In this document: positions 1 through 7,479 of the stretch, in pieces
Numbering within the stretch: the first letter of the stretch is position 1
Layout: each line of letters begins with the position of its first letter
Source: an uncultured Mycoplasmatota bacterium
GTDB lineage: Bacteria > Bacillota_I > Bacilli_A > RF39 > UBA660
DNA: 16,687 nucleotides
Assembly: GCA_947643295.1 (NCBI GenBank)
Contig: CANRVM010000007.1
Location: 1 to 16,687 of the forward strand
Direction of reading: 5' to 3'
Program-made: the position numbers and the translations under genes
Notes under the pieces: model-generated
What the model saw: only the letters and a program-made list of their open reading frames with translations
What the model was told of the DNA's origin: nothing
Database searches by the model: none

Positions 1-519
1 AGCATTTTCAACACCATACATACCATGACCATAGTTAATTGTATTTAAATATCCTTCCAGTATTTCATCTTTTGAATAGCTATTTTCAATTTTCATGGTA
101 TACCACATTTCATCCCATTTTCTTTTCCAGGTTTTATCAAAATTTAAAAACAAATTTTTGGCATATTGTTGTGTAATAGTAGAAGCACCTTGTTTGGTTT
201 CTCCACTTGTAATATTAGTAAGTCCCGCCTTTAAGATCCTTAAATAGTCAAACCCATTATGAGAATAAAAATGTTTATCTTCTGTATAAACGGTAGATTT
301 TATTACATATTCAGAAATATCTTTTAATTCTACCCATTCTTTGGATTCATTTCCTTGAAAAAACAAATTTTTATCATTATCATATAATAGTATATTATTT
401 GCACTATCAATTTCTAATTTAGGAGTTACTTTTAAATATACATAGGTTCCCGCTTTAAATAAAATAAAAAATACTATTAGGATAATCAATAAATTTCGAA
501 AGAATTTTAAAAGTTTCAT
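1..519 (-). CDS. Class A penicillin-binding protein, N-terminal part (GT51 transglycosylase), truncated by window edge
   Basis: The minus strand encodes 173 residues from an ATG at 519 to the window edge, so the transpeptidase half lies outside. A short cytoplasmic basic tail is followed by one membrane anchor (about residues 7-26). The glycosyltransferase 51 signatures follow in order: EDKHFYSHNG at 80-89, with the catalytic Glu80; QGASTITQQ at 110-118; KRKWDE at 132-137; and the ILEGYLNTINYGHGMYG motif from 153. By family knowledge such enzymes polymerise lipid II glycan chains outside the membrane and then cross-link them. A good Shine-Dalgarno site (AGAGGTGA read on the minus strand, about 528-535) fixes the start. 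The gene is divergent from the DUF1934-argS pair. In B. subtilis the class A gene pbpG also lies in the general argS neighbourhood, so a PbpG-like enzyme is possible, but that assignment is inference. Confidence 0.93.
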   Translation of the reverse strand, partial: MKLLKFFRNLLIILIVFFILFKAGTYVYLKVTPKLEIDSANNILLYDNDKNLFFQGNESKEWVELKDISEYVIKSTVYTEDKHFYSHNGFDYLRILKAGLTNITSGETKQGASTITQQYAKNLFLNFDKTWKRKWDEMWYTMKIENSYSKDEILEGYLNTINYGHGMYGVENA

Positions 520-655
520 ATCGTTTTCACCTCTAAATTTAGTATGAAAGAATTCAATAAAAATATGTAAAAAATTTAAAAAGAAATAAAGCAAATGAGA
601 AAAAAGAAAAATTATGATATAATAAAATTGCTAAAAAAATTAAAAAGTGATAGAT

Positions 656-684
656 TTGTAAACTTCTTTATAATATGGTATAAT
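656..684 (+). promoter_or_regulatory. Sigma-A-type promoter with extended -10 for DUF1934-argS
   Basis: TTGTAA at 656-661, a 17-base spacer and TATAAT at 679-684, with TGG directly before the -10 (676-678). It sits 28 bases before the chosen ATG at 712 and inside the reading frame upstream of that ATG. This argues that an upstream in-frame ATG at 595 is not the true start. The rest of the 520-711 gap is AT-rich divergent intergenic DNA, and no further gene is seen there. Confidence 0.8.
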
Positions 685-711
685 TTGTGCAGAAATTCTA
701 AGGAGAAGTCT

Positions 712-1053
712 ATGAAAAAGAAAGCGATAGTTATCATAACCGGAAGTGAAAAAGAAAAACAAGAAGTAGATTTAGAAATAAAAAACGAAAAGTTAAACTA
801 TAGGGAAAAAGATGGAACCAATGTCTTTTTTAATCAGAAAGAGAAAGTGTTAATACGAGAAAACGAGAAGTTTTTTATGGAGTTCTTCTTTGAAAAAGAA
901 ATCATTTCTATTTATATGAAAGAAGAAAGAAAAAACATAGAAATTCCTATTATTATGGATCAATTAGAAATAAACGATAATAGAATCAAAATAATATATA
1001 GGATAGAAAATCAGGAGTATTGTTATGAGATAAGAATGGAGGAATTATCATGA
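712..1053 (+). CDS. DUF1934 (YwiB-like) small beta-barrel protein
   Basis: A 113-residue acidic/basic protein of unknown biochemical role. The ATG at 712 is preceded by AAGGAGA at 700-706, and the promoter lies just upstream, so this start is preferred over the in-frame ATG at 595. The sequence is dominated by alternating charged and hydrophobic beta-strand-like segments, as expected for the DUF1934/YwiB family (calycin-like barrel). In B. subtilis ywiB directly precedes argS, and the same arrangement is seen here. The stop TGA overlaps the argS ATG as ATGA, implying translational coupling. A TAA lies in frame two codons after the TGA (1057-1059). Assignment rests on length, composition and synteny rather than on a catalytic motif. 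Confidence 0.75.
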   Translation: MKKKAIVIITGSEKEKQEVDLEIKNEKLNYREKDGTNVFFNQKEKVLIRENEKFFMEFFFEKEIISIYMKEERKNIEIPIIMDQLEINDNRIKIIYRIENQEYCYEIRMEELS

Positions 1054-2789
1054 GTGTAATAAAAAAAATAGAAGAAGACATAAGTAAAATGATAAGAGAG
1101 GTTGGTTATGAGATAGATAATTTTAAACTAGCCGTATCGAACCGCCCAGATTTAGGAGAATATCAGATTAATGATTGTATGAGTTTAGCCAAAAAATATC
1201 ATAAAAAACCTATCGAAATTGCAAATGAAATCAAAGAAAAACTAGAAGAAGATGAACGTTTTACGAATATGAATATCGCAGGACCTGGTTTTATTAATAT
1301 TAGTCTTAGTGATAAGGTATTAATGGGTAGTATGAATGCTATTTATGGGGATATTAATCATAATATTGATTCCGTAAATCCTAAAAAAATTATGTTAGAC
1401 TATGGGGGTGCCAATGTTGCAAAAAGCTTACATGTTGGTCATTTAAGGAGTGCTAATATTGGAGAAGCGTTAAAACGTTTACTAAAAGTATTAGGATGCG
1501 AAGCTATTAGTGATGCTCATTTAGGAGATTATGGTAGACCTTTAGGACTTGTTATTTTAGAGATTCAAAAAAGATATCCAGATTTAGCTTATTTTGATTC
1601 TTCTTATGAAGGAGATTATAATAACATTGATTTACCTATTACGAATGATGATATAGAAAATATTTATCCTATCGCTAGTCAAAAAGCAAAAGAAGATGAA
1701 ACTTACTTAGAAGAAGCAAGAGAGATTACTACAAAAATTCAAAATAAAGAAAAAGGGTATTATGATTTATGGAAAAGAATTGTGGAAATTTCAAAGAAGG
1801 AAATTAAAAAAGTTTATGATAAATTAAATGTTTTTTATGATTTATGGGAAGGAGAAAGTGATTCCATTGATTATTTGGATGAACTTCTTACATTATGTGA
1901 AGAAAATCATTTGATAGAACTTAGTGAAGGGGCTAAAATTATTAATGTAAAAGAAGAGGATGATACTGCTCCTATACCACCACTTTTACTTGTAAAATCA
2001 AACGGATCTTTGTCTTATGAAACAACTGATTTAACAACCATTTTAGAGAGAAGTAAAAAATTTAATCCAGATGAAATTTGGTATTTAGCCGATTCTAGAC
2101 AACAACTTCACTTTGAACAGGTGTTTCGTGCTAGCCGTAAAGCAAAGTTAGTAAGAGAAGATGTAAAATTAGAATATATTAGTTTTGGGACCATGAATGG
2201 TAAGAATGGAAAACCATTTAAAACAAGAGATGGAGGAGTCCTTTCTTTAAATAAACTAATTGAAATGGTAATGAGGGAAGTAGAAACTCGTCTTAATTAT
2301 GATATTGTAGCAAAAGAAAAGGTAGAAGAAACTATTGAGAAAATAGCAATTTCTTCTTTGAAGTATGCTGACTTTCTTCCTTTTCGTTCAACCGATTATA
2401 TCTTTGATATCTCAAAGTTTGCAGATACCGAAGGAAAAACAGGTGCTTATCTCTTATACTCTACGATTCGAATGAAATCGTTATTAACAAAAGCAGGGAA
2501 CAGTACAAAAGAATATCAACAAGTAAGTACAGATCGAGATATTATTCTAACTCTTTTACAACTACCTTCTATTTTAATAAAATCTTATGAAATGAAATCG
2601 TTAAATGAAATAGCAGATTATTTATATACCCTAACGAATAAATATAATAAATTTTATTCTGAAAATAGAATCCTAACAGAAGAAAATGAAAATTTAAAAT
2701 CTTCTTGGATTTTATTAACAGACGTTGTATACCATACGAATTTATTATTGTTTGATATTCTTGGACTACAAGTTCCAGAAAAAATGTAG
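1050..2789 (+). CDS. argS: Arginyl-tRNA synthetase
   Basis: A 579-residue class I aminoacyl-tRNA synthetase that charges tRNA-Arg in the cytoplasm. The N-terminal additional domain (about 1-110) contains the typical tRNA D-loop-binding region. The HIGH motif appears as HVGH at 128-131 after GGANVAKSL. The KMSKS-loop position carries GKNGKPFKTRDGG (about 384-396), the relaxed form common in ArgS enzymes. The alpha-helical DALR anticodon-binding domain begins near GAYLLYSTIRMKSLL (about 463-477) and reaches the C-terminus. Length is normal for the family. The start is the ATG of an ATGA overlap with the DUF1934 gene, preceded by GGAGGAATT. The stop is TAG. It is apparently co-transcribed with DUF1934; no clear terminator hairpin is seen before the rpoE promoter. 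Confidence 0.97.
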   Translation: MSVIKKIEEDISKMIREVGYEIDNFKLAVSNRPDLGEYQINDCMSLAKKYHKKPIEIANEIKEKLEEDERFTNMNIAGPGFINISLSDKVLMGSMNAIYGDINHNIDSVNPKKIMLDYGGANVAKSLHVGHLRSANIGEALKRLLKVLGCEAISDAHLGDYGRPLGLVILEIQKRYPDLAYFDSSYEGDYNNIDLPITNDDIENIYPIASQKAKEDETYLEEAREITTKIQNKEKGYYDLWKRIVEISKKEIKKVYDKLNVFYDLWEGESDSIDYLDELLTLCEENHLIELSEGAKIINVKEEDDTAPIPPLLLVKSNGSLSYETTDLTTILERSKKFNPDEIWYLADSRQQLHFEQVFRASRKAKLVREDVKLEYISFGTMNGKNGKPFKTRDGGVLSLNKLIEMVMREVETRLNYDIVAKEKVEETIEKIAISSLKYADFLPFRSTDYIFDISKFADTEGKTGAYLLYSTIRMKSLLTKAGNSTKEYQQVSTDRDIILTLLQLPSILIKSYEMKSLNEIADYLYTLTNKYNKFYSENRILTEENENLKSSWILLTDVVYHTNLLLFDILGLQVPEKM

Positions 2790-2798
2790 AAAAAGGTG

Positions 2799-2827
2799 TT
2801 GTAATTATAGACAATATATGTTATAAA
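2799..2827 (+). promoter_or_regulatory. Promoter of rpoE (delta subunit)
   Basis: TTGTAA at 2799-2804, a 17-base spacer and TATAAA at 2822-2827 with an extended TGT (2819-2821). The match is near consensus and begins 10 bases after the argS stop. It gives rpoE its own transcription start and a leader of roughly 65 bases. Confidence 0.75.
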
Positions 2828-2850
2828 TTTATTTGAAATTTATATTACTA

Positions 2851-2884
2851 GCAAAAAGCATTTTAATGCATATAATGCTTTAGC
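2851..2884 (+). promoter_or_regulatory. Leader hairpin upstream of rpoE
   Basis: AAAGCATT (2855-2862) is complementary to AATGCTTT (2874-2881) across an 11-base loop, and flanking GC/GC (2851-2852 with 2883-2884) can close it further. It ends just before the AAGGAGG ribosome-binding site. No T-run follows, so it is not a terminator. A role in mRNA stability or translation is possible but unproven. Confidence 0.4.
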
Positions 2885-2899
2885 CAAGGAGGATTTATA

Positions 2900-3352
2900 A
2901 TGGATATAAATAAAATGACAAAAGATGAATTAGAGTTAATGTCAAATAAAGATATTACATATTATATATTAGAAGGAAGTAAAAAAACGATTAATACAGC
3001 AGATTTATATAAAAAGATTATCAAATTATTAGAATTACCTGAATCTAGTTTTGATGCTAAGATTGGAGATTACTATACCTCTTTAGCAACCGATAAGCGA
3101 TTTATTTTACTAGAGGATGGAACTTGGGATTTAAGAAGTCGTCATACATCCGATAAAGTAGTGAAAGTGATGGATGCAGAAGAAGATGAAGAAGAAGAAA
3201 ATGATGAAATAGATAGTAAAGAAAAAGAAGAAACAGAAGAAATTGAAGAAGATAACTATGATGATACAGATGATAATCTTTACGATGATACCGAAGATGA
3301 TTTAAAAGATTTAGTAGTAATTGATGAAGAGGATTTGGAACTAGAACAATAG
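2900..3352 (+). CDS. rpoE: DNA-directed RNA polymerase delta subunit
   Basis: A 150-residue protein with the two-part build of RpoE. The N-terminal HARE-type winged-helix domain (about 1-90) contains a YTSLATDKRFILLEDGTWDLRSR region that matches the family core. The C-terminal tail is almost purely Asp/Glu (about 95-150). By family knowledge the delta subunit binds core RNA polymerase in Firmicutes, speeds enzyme recycling and raises sensitivity to initiating nucleotides; the acidic tail mimics or displaces nucleic acid. It is slightly shorter than the B. subtilis protein. The start ATG follows AAGGAGGATTTATA. It stands as a single-gene unit with its own promoter and a terminator hairpin 30 bases after the stop. 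Confidence 0.95.
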   Translation: MDINKMTKDELELMSNKDITYYILEGSKKTINTADLYKKIIKLLELPESSFDAKIGDYYTSLATDKRFILLEDGTWDLRSRHTSDKVVKVMDAEEDEEEENDEIDSKEKEETEEIEEDNYDDTDDNLYDDTEDDLKDLVVIDEEDLELEQ

Positions 3353-3383
3353 ATTAACCTTCAGAAAGTTGAAAATAGGAAGT

Positions 3384-3420
3384 AAAAAGTGAAGATGTGG
3401 TTTACAGACTCACTTTTTCT
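3384..3420 (+). terminator. Rho-independent terminator after rpoE
   Basis: AAAAAGTGA (3384-3392) pairs with TCACTTTTT (3410-3418) over a 17-base loop, the 3' arm running into T-rich DNA. The 3353-3554 gap otherwise holds only AT-rich sequence and the leader of the next gene; no further gene is seen in it. Confidence 0.65.
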
Positions 3421-3554
3421 ATTTGTTGAACACTACAGATTTTTAAATAATCTATATAAGGTTAAAAAGTATATACTTTCTCGTTTTCTCTGTTAATTTC
3501 TATAGAGATAATAATAAGTTTATGATAAGATATTAATATCAAAGGAGGGTTCAC

Positions 3555-3668
3555 ATGAATAAATACAAAAAAGAATATGATGAATTAGTAGAGAAAAGAA
3601 ACCAAATCGAAGAAGAATCGAACTTGAAAAAACAGAAAGAAATAGAAAAAAATATTTGCAGTTCGTAG
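3555..3668 (+). CDS. 5' fragment of a frameshifted unknown gene (charged coiled-coil-like N-terminus)
   Basis: This frame opens with ATG at 3555 behind a near-perfect AAAGGAGGG (3541-3549), by far the best start signal in the area, but runs into TAG after 37 residues. The peptide is rich in Lys/Glu and reads as a helix or coiled coil. Its last sense residues continue naturally into the next open frame if one base is added at the seven-A run 3646-3652 (GAA AAA AAA TAT TTG). I therefore regard it as the N-terminus of the 3656-4150 protein rather than an independent small protein. The alternatives are a sequencing error, transcriptional slippage, or a -1 ribosomal slip on A AAA AAT (3647-3653). 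Confidence 0.6.
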   Translation: MNKYKKEYDELVEKRNQIEEESNLKKQKEIEKNICSS

Positions 3669-4150
3669 AAGCAATCAAACACTTATATGATGAGCAACTT
3701 AGCCTATATCGACTTATGAAAGAAGAGGAATATAATTCTTGTAAACATGTATTAGTTTATTCTAGAATAGACGATGATAGACATGAAGGACGTTCCTATA
3801 AATATTCTGGATGCATAAAATGTGGTCTGGATAATAGTGTTTTGGATAGTAATAAAGATTATTTTTCTTCCTTAGAAAAAATAATGTATTCCAGTTTAAT
3901 AGAACAGCACCTTACTGGAGCTCATACTAAAATCTTATGCGACTTAGATTTAGCACAAGCTATATATTCTAAAATAAAACAAGCACATCCTAATATAGAT
4001 GACGAAACAGCTATTGATTATTTTAAAGTTGCACTAAATGATATTAGAAATATTGAAGTAAGTGATGCTAGACAAAAAAATAGAGCAAAAAGATTATCAT
4101 TAGGTCCTAACTTTAGAAGGTGGACTGGGCAAGATATTCAGCATGGTTAA
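3656..4150 (+). CDS. Unknown protein with C-x-H...C-x-x-C motif; main part of a frameshifted gene
   Basis: An open frame of 164 residues from a TTG at 3656 with no ribosome-binding site of its own. The true N-terminus is probably the fragment starting at 3555, which would give about 198 residues in total. I do not recognise the family. Visible features are a charged helical N-terminal region; CKH at 29-31 and CIKC at 53-56, which could form a small zinc site (ligands C29, H31, C53, C56, inferred); and a soluble helical C-terminal half ending RRWTGQDIQHG. No signal peptide or membrane segment is seen. It lies alone between the rpoE terminator and its own terminator at 4162, so it is an accessory insertion in a conserved gene order. 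Confidence 0.6.
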   Translation: MQFVEAIKHLYDEQLSLYRLMKEEEYNSCKHVLVYSRIDDDRHEGRSYKYSGCIKCGLDNSVLDSNKDYFSSLEKIMYSSLIEQHLTGAHTKILCDLDLAQAIYSKIKQAHPNIDDETAIDYFKVALNDIRNIEVSDARQKNRAKRLSLGPNFRRWTGQDIQHG

Positions 4151-4161
4151 TAGTACAAGAG

Positions 4162-4190
4162 AGTAGCAAAAAGTAAAAGCTACTTTTTCT
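4162..4190 (+). terminator. Terminator after the frameshifted gene
   Basis: AGTAGC (4162-4167) pairs with GCTACT (4179-4184), followed by TTTTCT. An alternative, overlapping stem is AAAAAGTA (4168-4175) with TACTTTTT (4181-4188). It lies 12 bases after the stop codon. Confidence 0.7.
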
Positions 4191-4239
4191 ATTGGAGTTA
4201 GAAGATAGAAGATTAAGTTTATTATTAGAATTTATTCTA

Positions 4240-4268
4240 TTAACATTTTTCAATATATAGAATAATAT
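4240..4268 (+). promoter_or_regulatory. Probable promoter of the Xre regulator with repeated TAGAAT half-sites
   Basis: TTAACA at 4240-4245, a 17-base spacer and TAATAT at 4263-4268. TAGAAT or its complement ATTCTA occurs at 4226-4231, 4234-4239, 4258-4263 and 4297-4302, the first two forming an inverted repeat. ATTAACATT is directly repeated at 4239-4247 and 4280-4288. Such spacing around a promoter suggests an operator, possibly for autoregulation by the downstream Xre protein (inference). Confidence 0.45.
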
Positions 4269-4365
4269 CCAAAAGTGTCATTAACATTCCATCTAAATTC
4301 TACTAATTAGGGGTTTTATAGTGACTAAAAATTTATTAAAATCATATACAAGAAAGGAGATTATA

Positions 4366-4815
4366 ATGAATAAAATTACAAGTGGAAATTATATTCAACA
4401 AAAAAGAAAAGAAAAAAGTATGACTCAAGAACAACTGGCAGAAAAACTGGGAGTATCAAATAAGACTATTTCAAAGTGGGAATGTGGAAATTCATTTCCT
4501 GATTATTCTTTCATTGAAAAATTATGTTATACATTGGATATATCAGTATCAGAATTACTTAATGGTAAGGATAATCACTCATATAATGAGAAACAAATGA
4601 TTCAAATGCTAGAAAGAATTCAAAAATTAGAGAATCAAAAAAATTTTATAATTGGAATATTATTAGTAATTCTGGGTTTTGCTTGTTTTCTTATGTCACA
4701 ACTTTTTTCAGGTAGTAATTTTCAAGATTTTATTTCTGGGGTATTAATAGGAATATCAATTGGTGAGATATTAGTTGGAATATTCATCTCTACACGTTTT
4801 TATTTTAAAAAATAA
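4366..4815 (+). CDS. Membrane-anchored Xre-family transcriptional regulator
   Basis: A 149-residue protein. An HTH_3 domain covers about residues 8-64 (IQQKRKEKSMTQEQLAEKLG, then SNKTISKWECGNSFP as the recognition region). A short coiled segment (about 75-92) and two hydrophobic membrane helices (about 93-114 and 122-145) follow. This build is common in Firmicutes, where the DNA-binding head is tethered to the membrane; the target and signal are unknown here. The start is taken as ATG 4366 because AAAGGAG (4353-4359) lies at correct spacing. An in-frame GTG at 4321 has no site. It stands alone with its own promoter. The gap from 4816 to prfA contains only the prfA promoter and leader. Confidence 0.88.
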   Translation: MNKITSGNYIQQKRKEKSMTQEQLAEKLGVSNKTISKWECGNSFPDYSFIEKLCYTLDISVSELLNGKDNHSYNEKQMIQMLERIQKLENQKNFIIGILLVILGFACFLMSQLFSGSNFQDFISGVLIGISIGEILVGIFISTRFYFKK

Positions 4816-4905
4816 TTAATGCTAAATTGTAATTAAAGATTCCTAAGAATAAGTTTTTTAAAATAATCTAAAAGAACAATAATTCTAGTTTTTATATATA
4901 ATATA

Positions 4906-4914
4906 TGGTATAAT
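4906..4914 (+). promoter_or_regulatory. Extended -10 promoter of prfA operon
   Basis: TGG (4906-4908) plus TATAAT (4909-4914), in the context TATGGTATAAT that recurs in this window. The -35 is weak (TAGTTT, 4886-4891, 17-base spacer). A small leader hairpin, ATTGCA (4927-4932) with TGCAAT (4945-4950), lies downstream before the AAGGTGATG ribosome-binding site. Confidence 0.65.
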
Positions 4915-4973
4915 TACAATGGAATTATTGCAAGGAATATCTAATGCAATCTTTTATAGAAAGGTGATGAATT

Positions 4974-6044
4974 ATGATAGATAGATTAGAAGCAATATTA
5001 GAAAAATACACTAGTATTGAAAAAGAATTAACAAAACCAGAAGTATTACAAGATATTAAAAAAACAACAGAACTTTCAAAAGAAATGAGAGATTTAGAAG
5101 ATGTGGTAAGATGCTATCAAAATTATAAAAAAGTAATAAATGATTTAAAAGAAGCAGAAGAAATGTCAAAAGATGATGACAAAGAGCTTTCTGAAATAGC
5201 AAAGGAAGAAGTAAAAACATTATCAGAAGAAAAAACAAATTTAGAAAAGGAACTAGAGGTATTATTGATTCCTAAAGATCCAAATGATTCTAAAAATGTT
5301 GTCATTGAAATTAGAGGAGCTGCTGGTGGAGATGAAGCAAATATTTTTGCAGGAGATTTATTTCGAATGTATACAAGATATGCTGAAAAAAAAGGATTTA
5401 GTTATAATGTTTATAACTCAATTGATGGTACTGCAGGAGGGTTTAGTCAAATTGAGTTTATGATAAAAGGAGAAGGAGCTTATTCTTTATTAAAATATGA
5501 AAGTGGATCTCACCGAGTACAAAGAGTTCCTGTAACAGAATCAAATGGAAGATTACAAACTTCAACTGCTACGGTTTTAGTAATGCCAGAAGTAGATGAC
5601 GATGTTAACATTGAAATTAACCCAAATGATTTAAGAATTGATATCTATAGATCGAGTGGATGTGGAGGGCAAGGTGTTAACACGACAGATTCTGCTGTTC
5701 GAATCACTCATCTTCCAACAAATACGGTTGTTACTTGTCAAAATGAAAGAAGTCAGATTCAAAATAAAGAACAAGCAATGAAAGTATTAAAAGCTAGACT
5801 TTATGAACAACAACTTCAAAAACAAGAAGAAGAGCAAGGTGCAGAGCGTAGAAATAAAATTGGAACAGGAGATCGAGCTGAAAAAATTAGAACTTATAAT
5901 TATCCACAGAATAGAGTAACCGATCATCGAATTGGATTCACAACCAAACAATTAGATCGAGTAATGGATGGAGACTTAGAAGATATTATTCAAACTCTTA
6001 TTTCAGAAGATCAAAAAAGAAAATTATCAGAAAGTAAAGAGTAG
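4974..6044 (+). CDS. prfA: Peptide chain release factor 1
   Basis: A 356-residue class I release factor, of normal length for RF1. It recognises UAA and UAG in the ribosomal A site and triggers peptide hydrolysis. The N-terminal helical domain is followed by the codon-recognition domain with PVT at 186-188, corresponding to the RF1 P-x-T tripeptide rather than RF2's SPF. The catalytic GGQ is at 231-233 within [20 protein letters not shown]. The conserved [23 protein letters not shown] stretch confirms the family. ATG 4974 follows AAGGTGATG. prmC begins six bases after the stop; its product methylates the GGQ glutamine, so the pair is functionally coupled. Two disrupted small ORFs upstream are not part of this operon. 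Confidence 0.98.
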   Translation: MIDRLEAILEKYTSIEKELTKPEVLQDIKKTTELSKEMRDLEDVVRCYQNYKKVINDLKEAEEMSKDDDKELSEIAKEEVKTLSEEKTNLEKELEVLLIPKDPNDSKNVVIEIRGAAGGDEANIFAGDLFRMYTRYAEKKGFSYNVYNSIDGTAGGFSQIEFMIKGEGAYSLLKYESGSHRVQRVPVTESNGRLQTSTATVLVMPEVDDDVNIEINPNDLRIDIYRSSGCGGQGVNTTDSAVRITHLPTNTVVTCQNERSQIQNKEQAMKVLKARLYEQQLQKQEEEQGAERRNKIGTGDRAEKIRTYNYPQNRVTDHRIGFTTKQLDRVMDGDLEDIIQTLISEDQKRKLSESKE

Positions 6045-6050
6045 AAATTT

Positions 6051-6878
6051 ATGACAGTAGAAGAACTATTGGTATTTGGGAAATCTTGTATTCATTCGGA
6101 CCATGCTAAACTCTTATTATCCGATTTATTAGAATTAAATCCATTAGAACTATTAAATCATTTACATGATAGGGTGGATATCGATAAATGTGAGAAGTAT
6201 AAAAAAGAAGTAACTGCTTTAAAGGAAGGAAAACCACTACAATATGTAATTGGAAATGTAAACTTTTATGGTTATCAATTTATGGTAGATGAAAGAGTAT
6301 TAATACCAAGATTTGAAACAGAGCAACTAGTAGAAGAAGTATGTAAATATATAGAAAACTCTCCAAAAAAAGATTTAAAGGTCTTAGATATTGGTTGTGG
6401 AAGTGGAGTCATTGGTCTTACGCTTAAAAAAAAGTTTCCACAGATTTCTGTGGATTTACTAGATATTAGTAAAGATGCTCTAGAAGTTGCAAAAGAAAAT
6501 GCAAATAAATTAGGACTAGAGGTCAAATTTATTGAAAGTGATTTATTTTCTAAGGTATCAGATAGATATGATATTATTGTAAGTAATCCTCCCTATATTA
6601 GGGAAAATGAGGAAATAGAACAAATTGTAAAAGATAATGAGCCTTCTATTGCCTTATATGGAGGAGAAGATGGACTTATTTATTACAAACGAATAGTAAA
6701 AGATATGAAATCCTATTTAAAGGAAGACTTTCTCATTGCTTTCGAAATAGGTTATCAACAAGCAGAGGATATTATAAAAATAGCAAATGAGTATTTGGAT
6801 AATGTAAGTATTACGAAAAAACAGGACTTATCCGAAAGGGATAGAATGATTTTTATAGAAAGTATGAATAAAAAATAA
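6051..6878 (+). CDS. prmC: Release factor glutamine methyltransferase
   Basis: A 275-residue SAM-dependent methyltransferase that N5-methylates the glutamine of the GGQ motif in release factors. The N-terminal helical substrate-binding domain contains KPLQYVIGNVNFYG. The Rossmann domain opens with VLDIGCGSGVIGL (from residue 111), and the catalytic NPPY lies at 179-182 (SNPPYIRE). The ATG at 6051 is only six bases after the prfA stop and has a weak ribosome-binding site, so translation probably relies on coupling. One of the TTCACA/TGTGGA-type palindromes lies inside the gene at 6437-6454. A terminator-like hairpin immediately follows the gene, before spoIIR. Confidence 0.97.
   Translation: MTVEELLVFGKSCIHSDHAKLLLSDLLELNPLELLNHLHDRVDIDKCEKYKKEVTALKEGKPLQYVIGNVNFYGYQFMVDERVLIPRFETEQLVEEVCKYIENSPKKDLKVLDIGCGSGVIGLTLKKKFPQISVDLLDISKDALEVAKENANKLGLEVKFIESDLFSKVSDRYDIIVSNPPYIRENEEIEQIVKDNEPSIALYGGEDGLIYYKRIVKDMKSYLKEDFLIAFEIGYQQAEDIIKIANEYLDNVSITKKQDLSERDRMIFIESMNKK
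6437..6454. repeat. Palindrome TCCACAGA-TT-TCTGTGGA inside prmC
   Basis: Two perfect 8-base inverted arms are separated by TT. The TGTGGA/TCCACA half-sites match those of the intergenic palindromes at 8663, 11981 and 12513. It is coding DNA, so it may be coincidental. Confidence 0.5.
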
Positions 6879-6882
6879 AAAA

Positions 6883-6914
6883 AGAAACCACTATTAGAAT
6901 GAAAGGTGGTTTTT
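6883..6914 (+). terminator. Terminator-like hairpin overlapping the spoIIR ribosome-binding site
   Basis: AAACCAC (6885-6891) pairs with GTGGTTT (6906-6912), extendable by a G-T and an A-T pair, and is followed by TTTCT. The 3' arm contains most of the GGTGG Shine-Dalgarno sequence (6905-6909) of spoIIR. It can therefore both end prmC transcripts and hide the spoIIR ribosome-binding site in any readthrough mRNA. Confidence 0.6.
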
Positions 6915-6917
6915 CTA

Positions 6918-7445
6918 TTGAAAAAGATACTAATTATATTTTTAATATTAATTGTACTATTTATTACGGGTGGAGGAGAAGAAAGTAATGTAATCATTCC
7001 AAAAGACGCCATTCGATTCCGAGTAATAGCAAATAGTAATAGTGAAATAGATCAAAAAGAGAAAAAGAAAATAGCTAATAAGCTAGGGACTGATATTACA
7101 ACCATATTGAAAGATAGTAATTCTTTAGAAGAGTCTAGAAATCTATTAAAAAGTAAGGTAGGTTATTTTAAAAATGTTGTAGAAAATACAATGAGGGAAG
7201 ATCAATATGATAATAGTGTTGATATTGATTATGGTTATCATGTATTCCCACAAAAAGAGTATAAGGGAGTAGTATATGAAGAGGGGGAATATGAATCTTT
7301 AGTAGTAACATTAGGAGAAGGTTCTGGTAAAAATTTTTGGTGCGTATTATTTCCGCCACTATGTCTTTTAGAAGCCGAAGAAGAAGAAACTGATAAGGTA
7401 GAATATAAATCCTTAATAAAAGAAGTCTTAGATAAGTATTTTTAG
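6918..7445 (+). CDS. spoIIR: SpoIIR, intercellular sporulation signalling protein
   Basis: A 175-residue secreted protein. By family knowledge it is made in the forespore under sigma-F, exported to the intermembrane space, and triggers SpoIIGA-dependent processing of pro-sigma-E in the mother cell. An N-terminal hydrophobic signal/anchor (about 3-18) precedes the family core AIRFRVIANSNSEIDQ (about 31-46) and the hallmark FWCVLFPPLC (about 140-149). The start is taken as TTG 6918, because AAAGGTGG (6902-6909) sits eight bases upstream. The in-frame GTG at 6906 lies inside that ribosome-binding site and cannot be used. A prmC-adjacent position is as in B. subtilis. No convincing sigma-F promoter was identified by eye. 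Its presence implies that the lineage sporulates or descends from sporulators. Confidence 0.95.
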   Translation: MKKILIIFLILIVLFITGGGEESNVIIPKDAIRFRVIANSNSEIDQKEKKKIANKLGTDITTILKDSNSLEESRNLLKSKVGYFKNVVENTMREDQYDNSVDIDYGYHVFPQKEYKGVVYEEGEYESLVVTLGEGSGKNFWCVLFPPLCLLEAEEEETDKVEYKSLIKEVLDKYF

Positions 7446-7479
7446 AGAAGAAATATAATAAAATATAGAAGGTGATAGT

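Noticed and set aside
595..711. ATG at 595 as start of the DUF1934 protein
   Set aside because: It would place the near-consensus promoter (656-684) inside the coding region and has no ribosome-binding site; ATG 712 has AAGGAGA at correct spacing.
3646..3660. Confirmed programmed -1 frameshifting
   Set aside because: A slippery heptamer exists, but I see no clear downstream pseudoknot or upstream Shine-Dalgarno stimulator at the right distance; mutation or sequencing error is equally likely.
3353..4320. tRNA or small RNA genes in the accessory gaps
   Set aside because: No cloverleaf or CCA-ending structure could be traced by eye in any intergenic gap; only terminators and promoters were seen.
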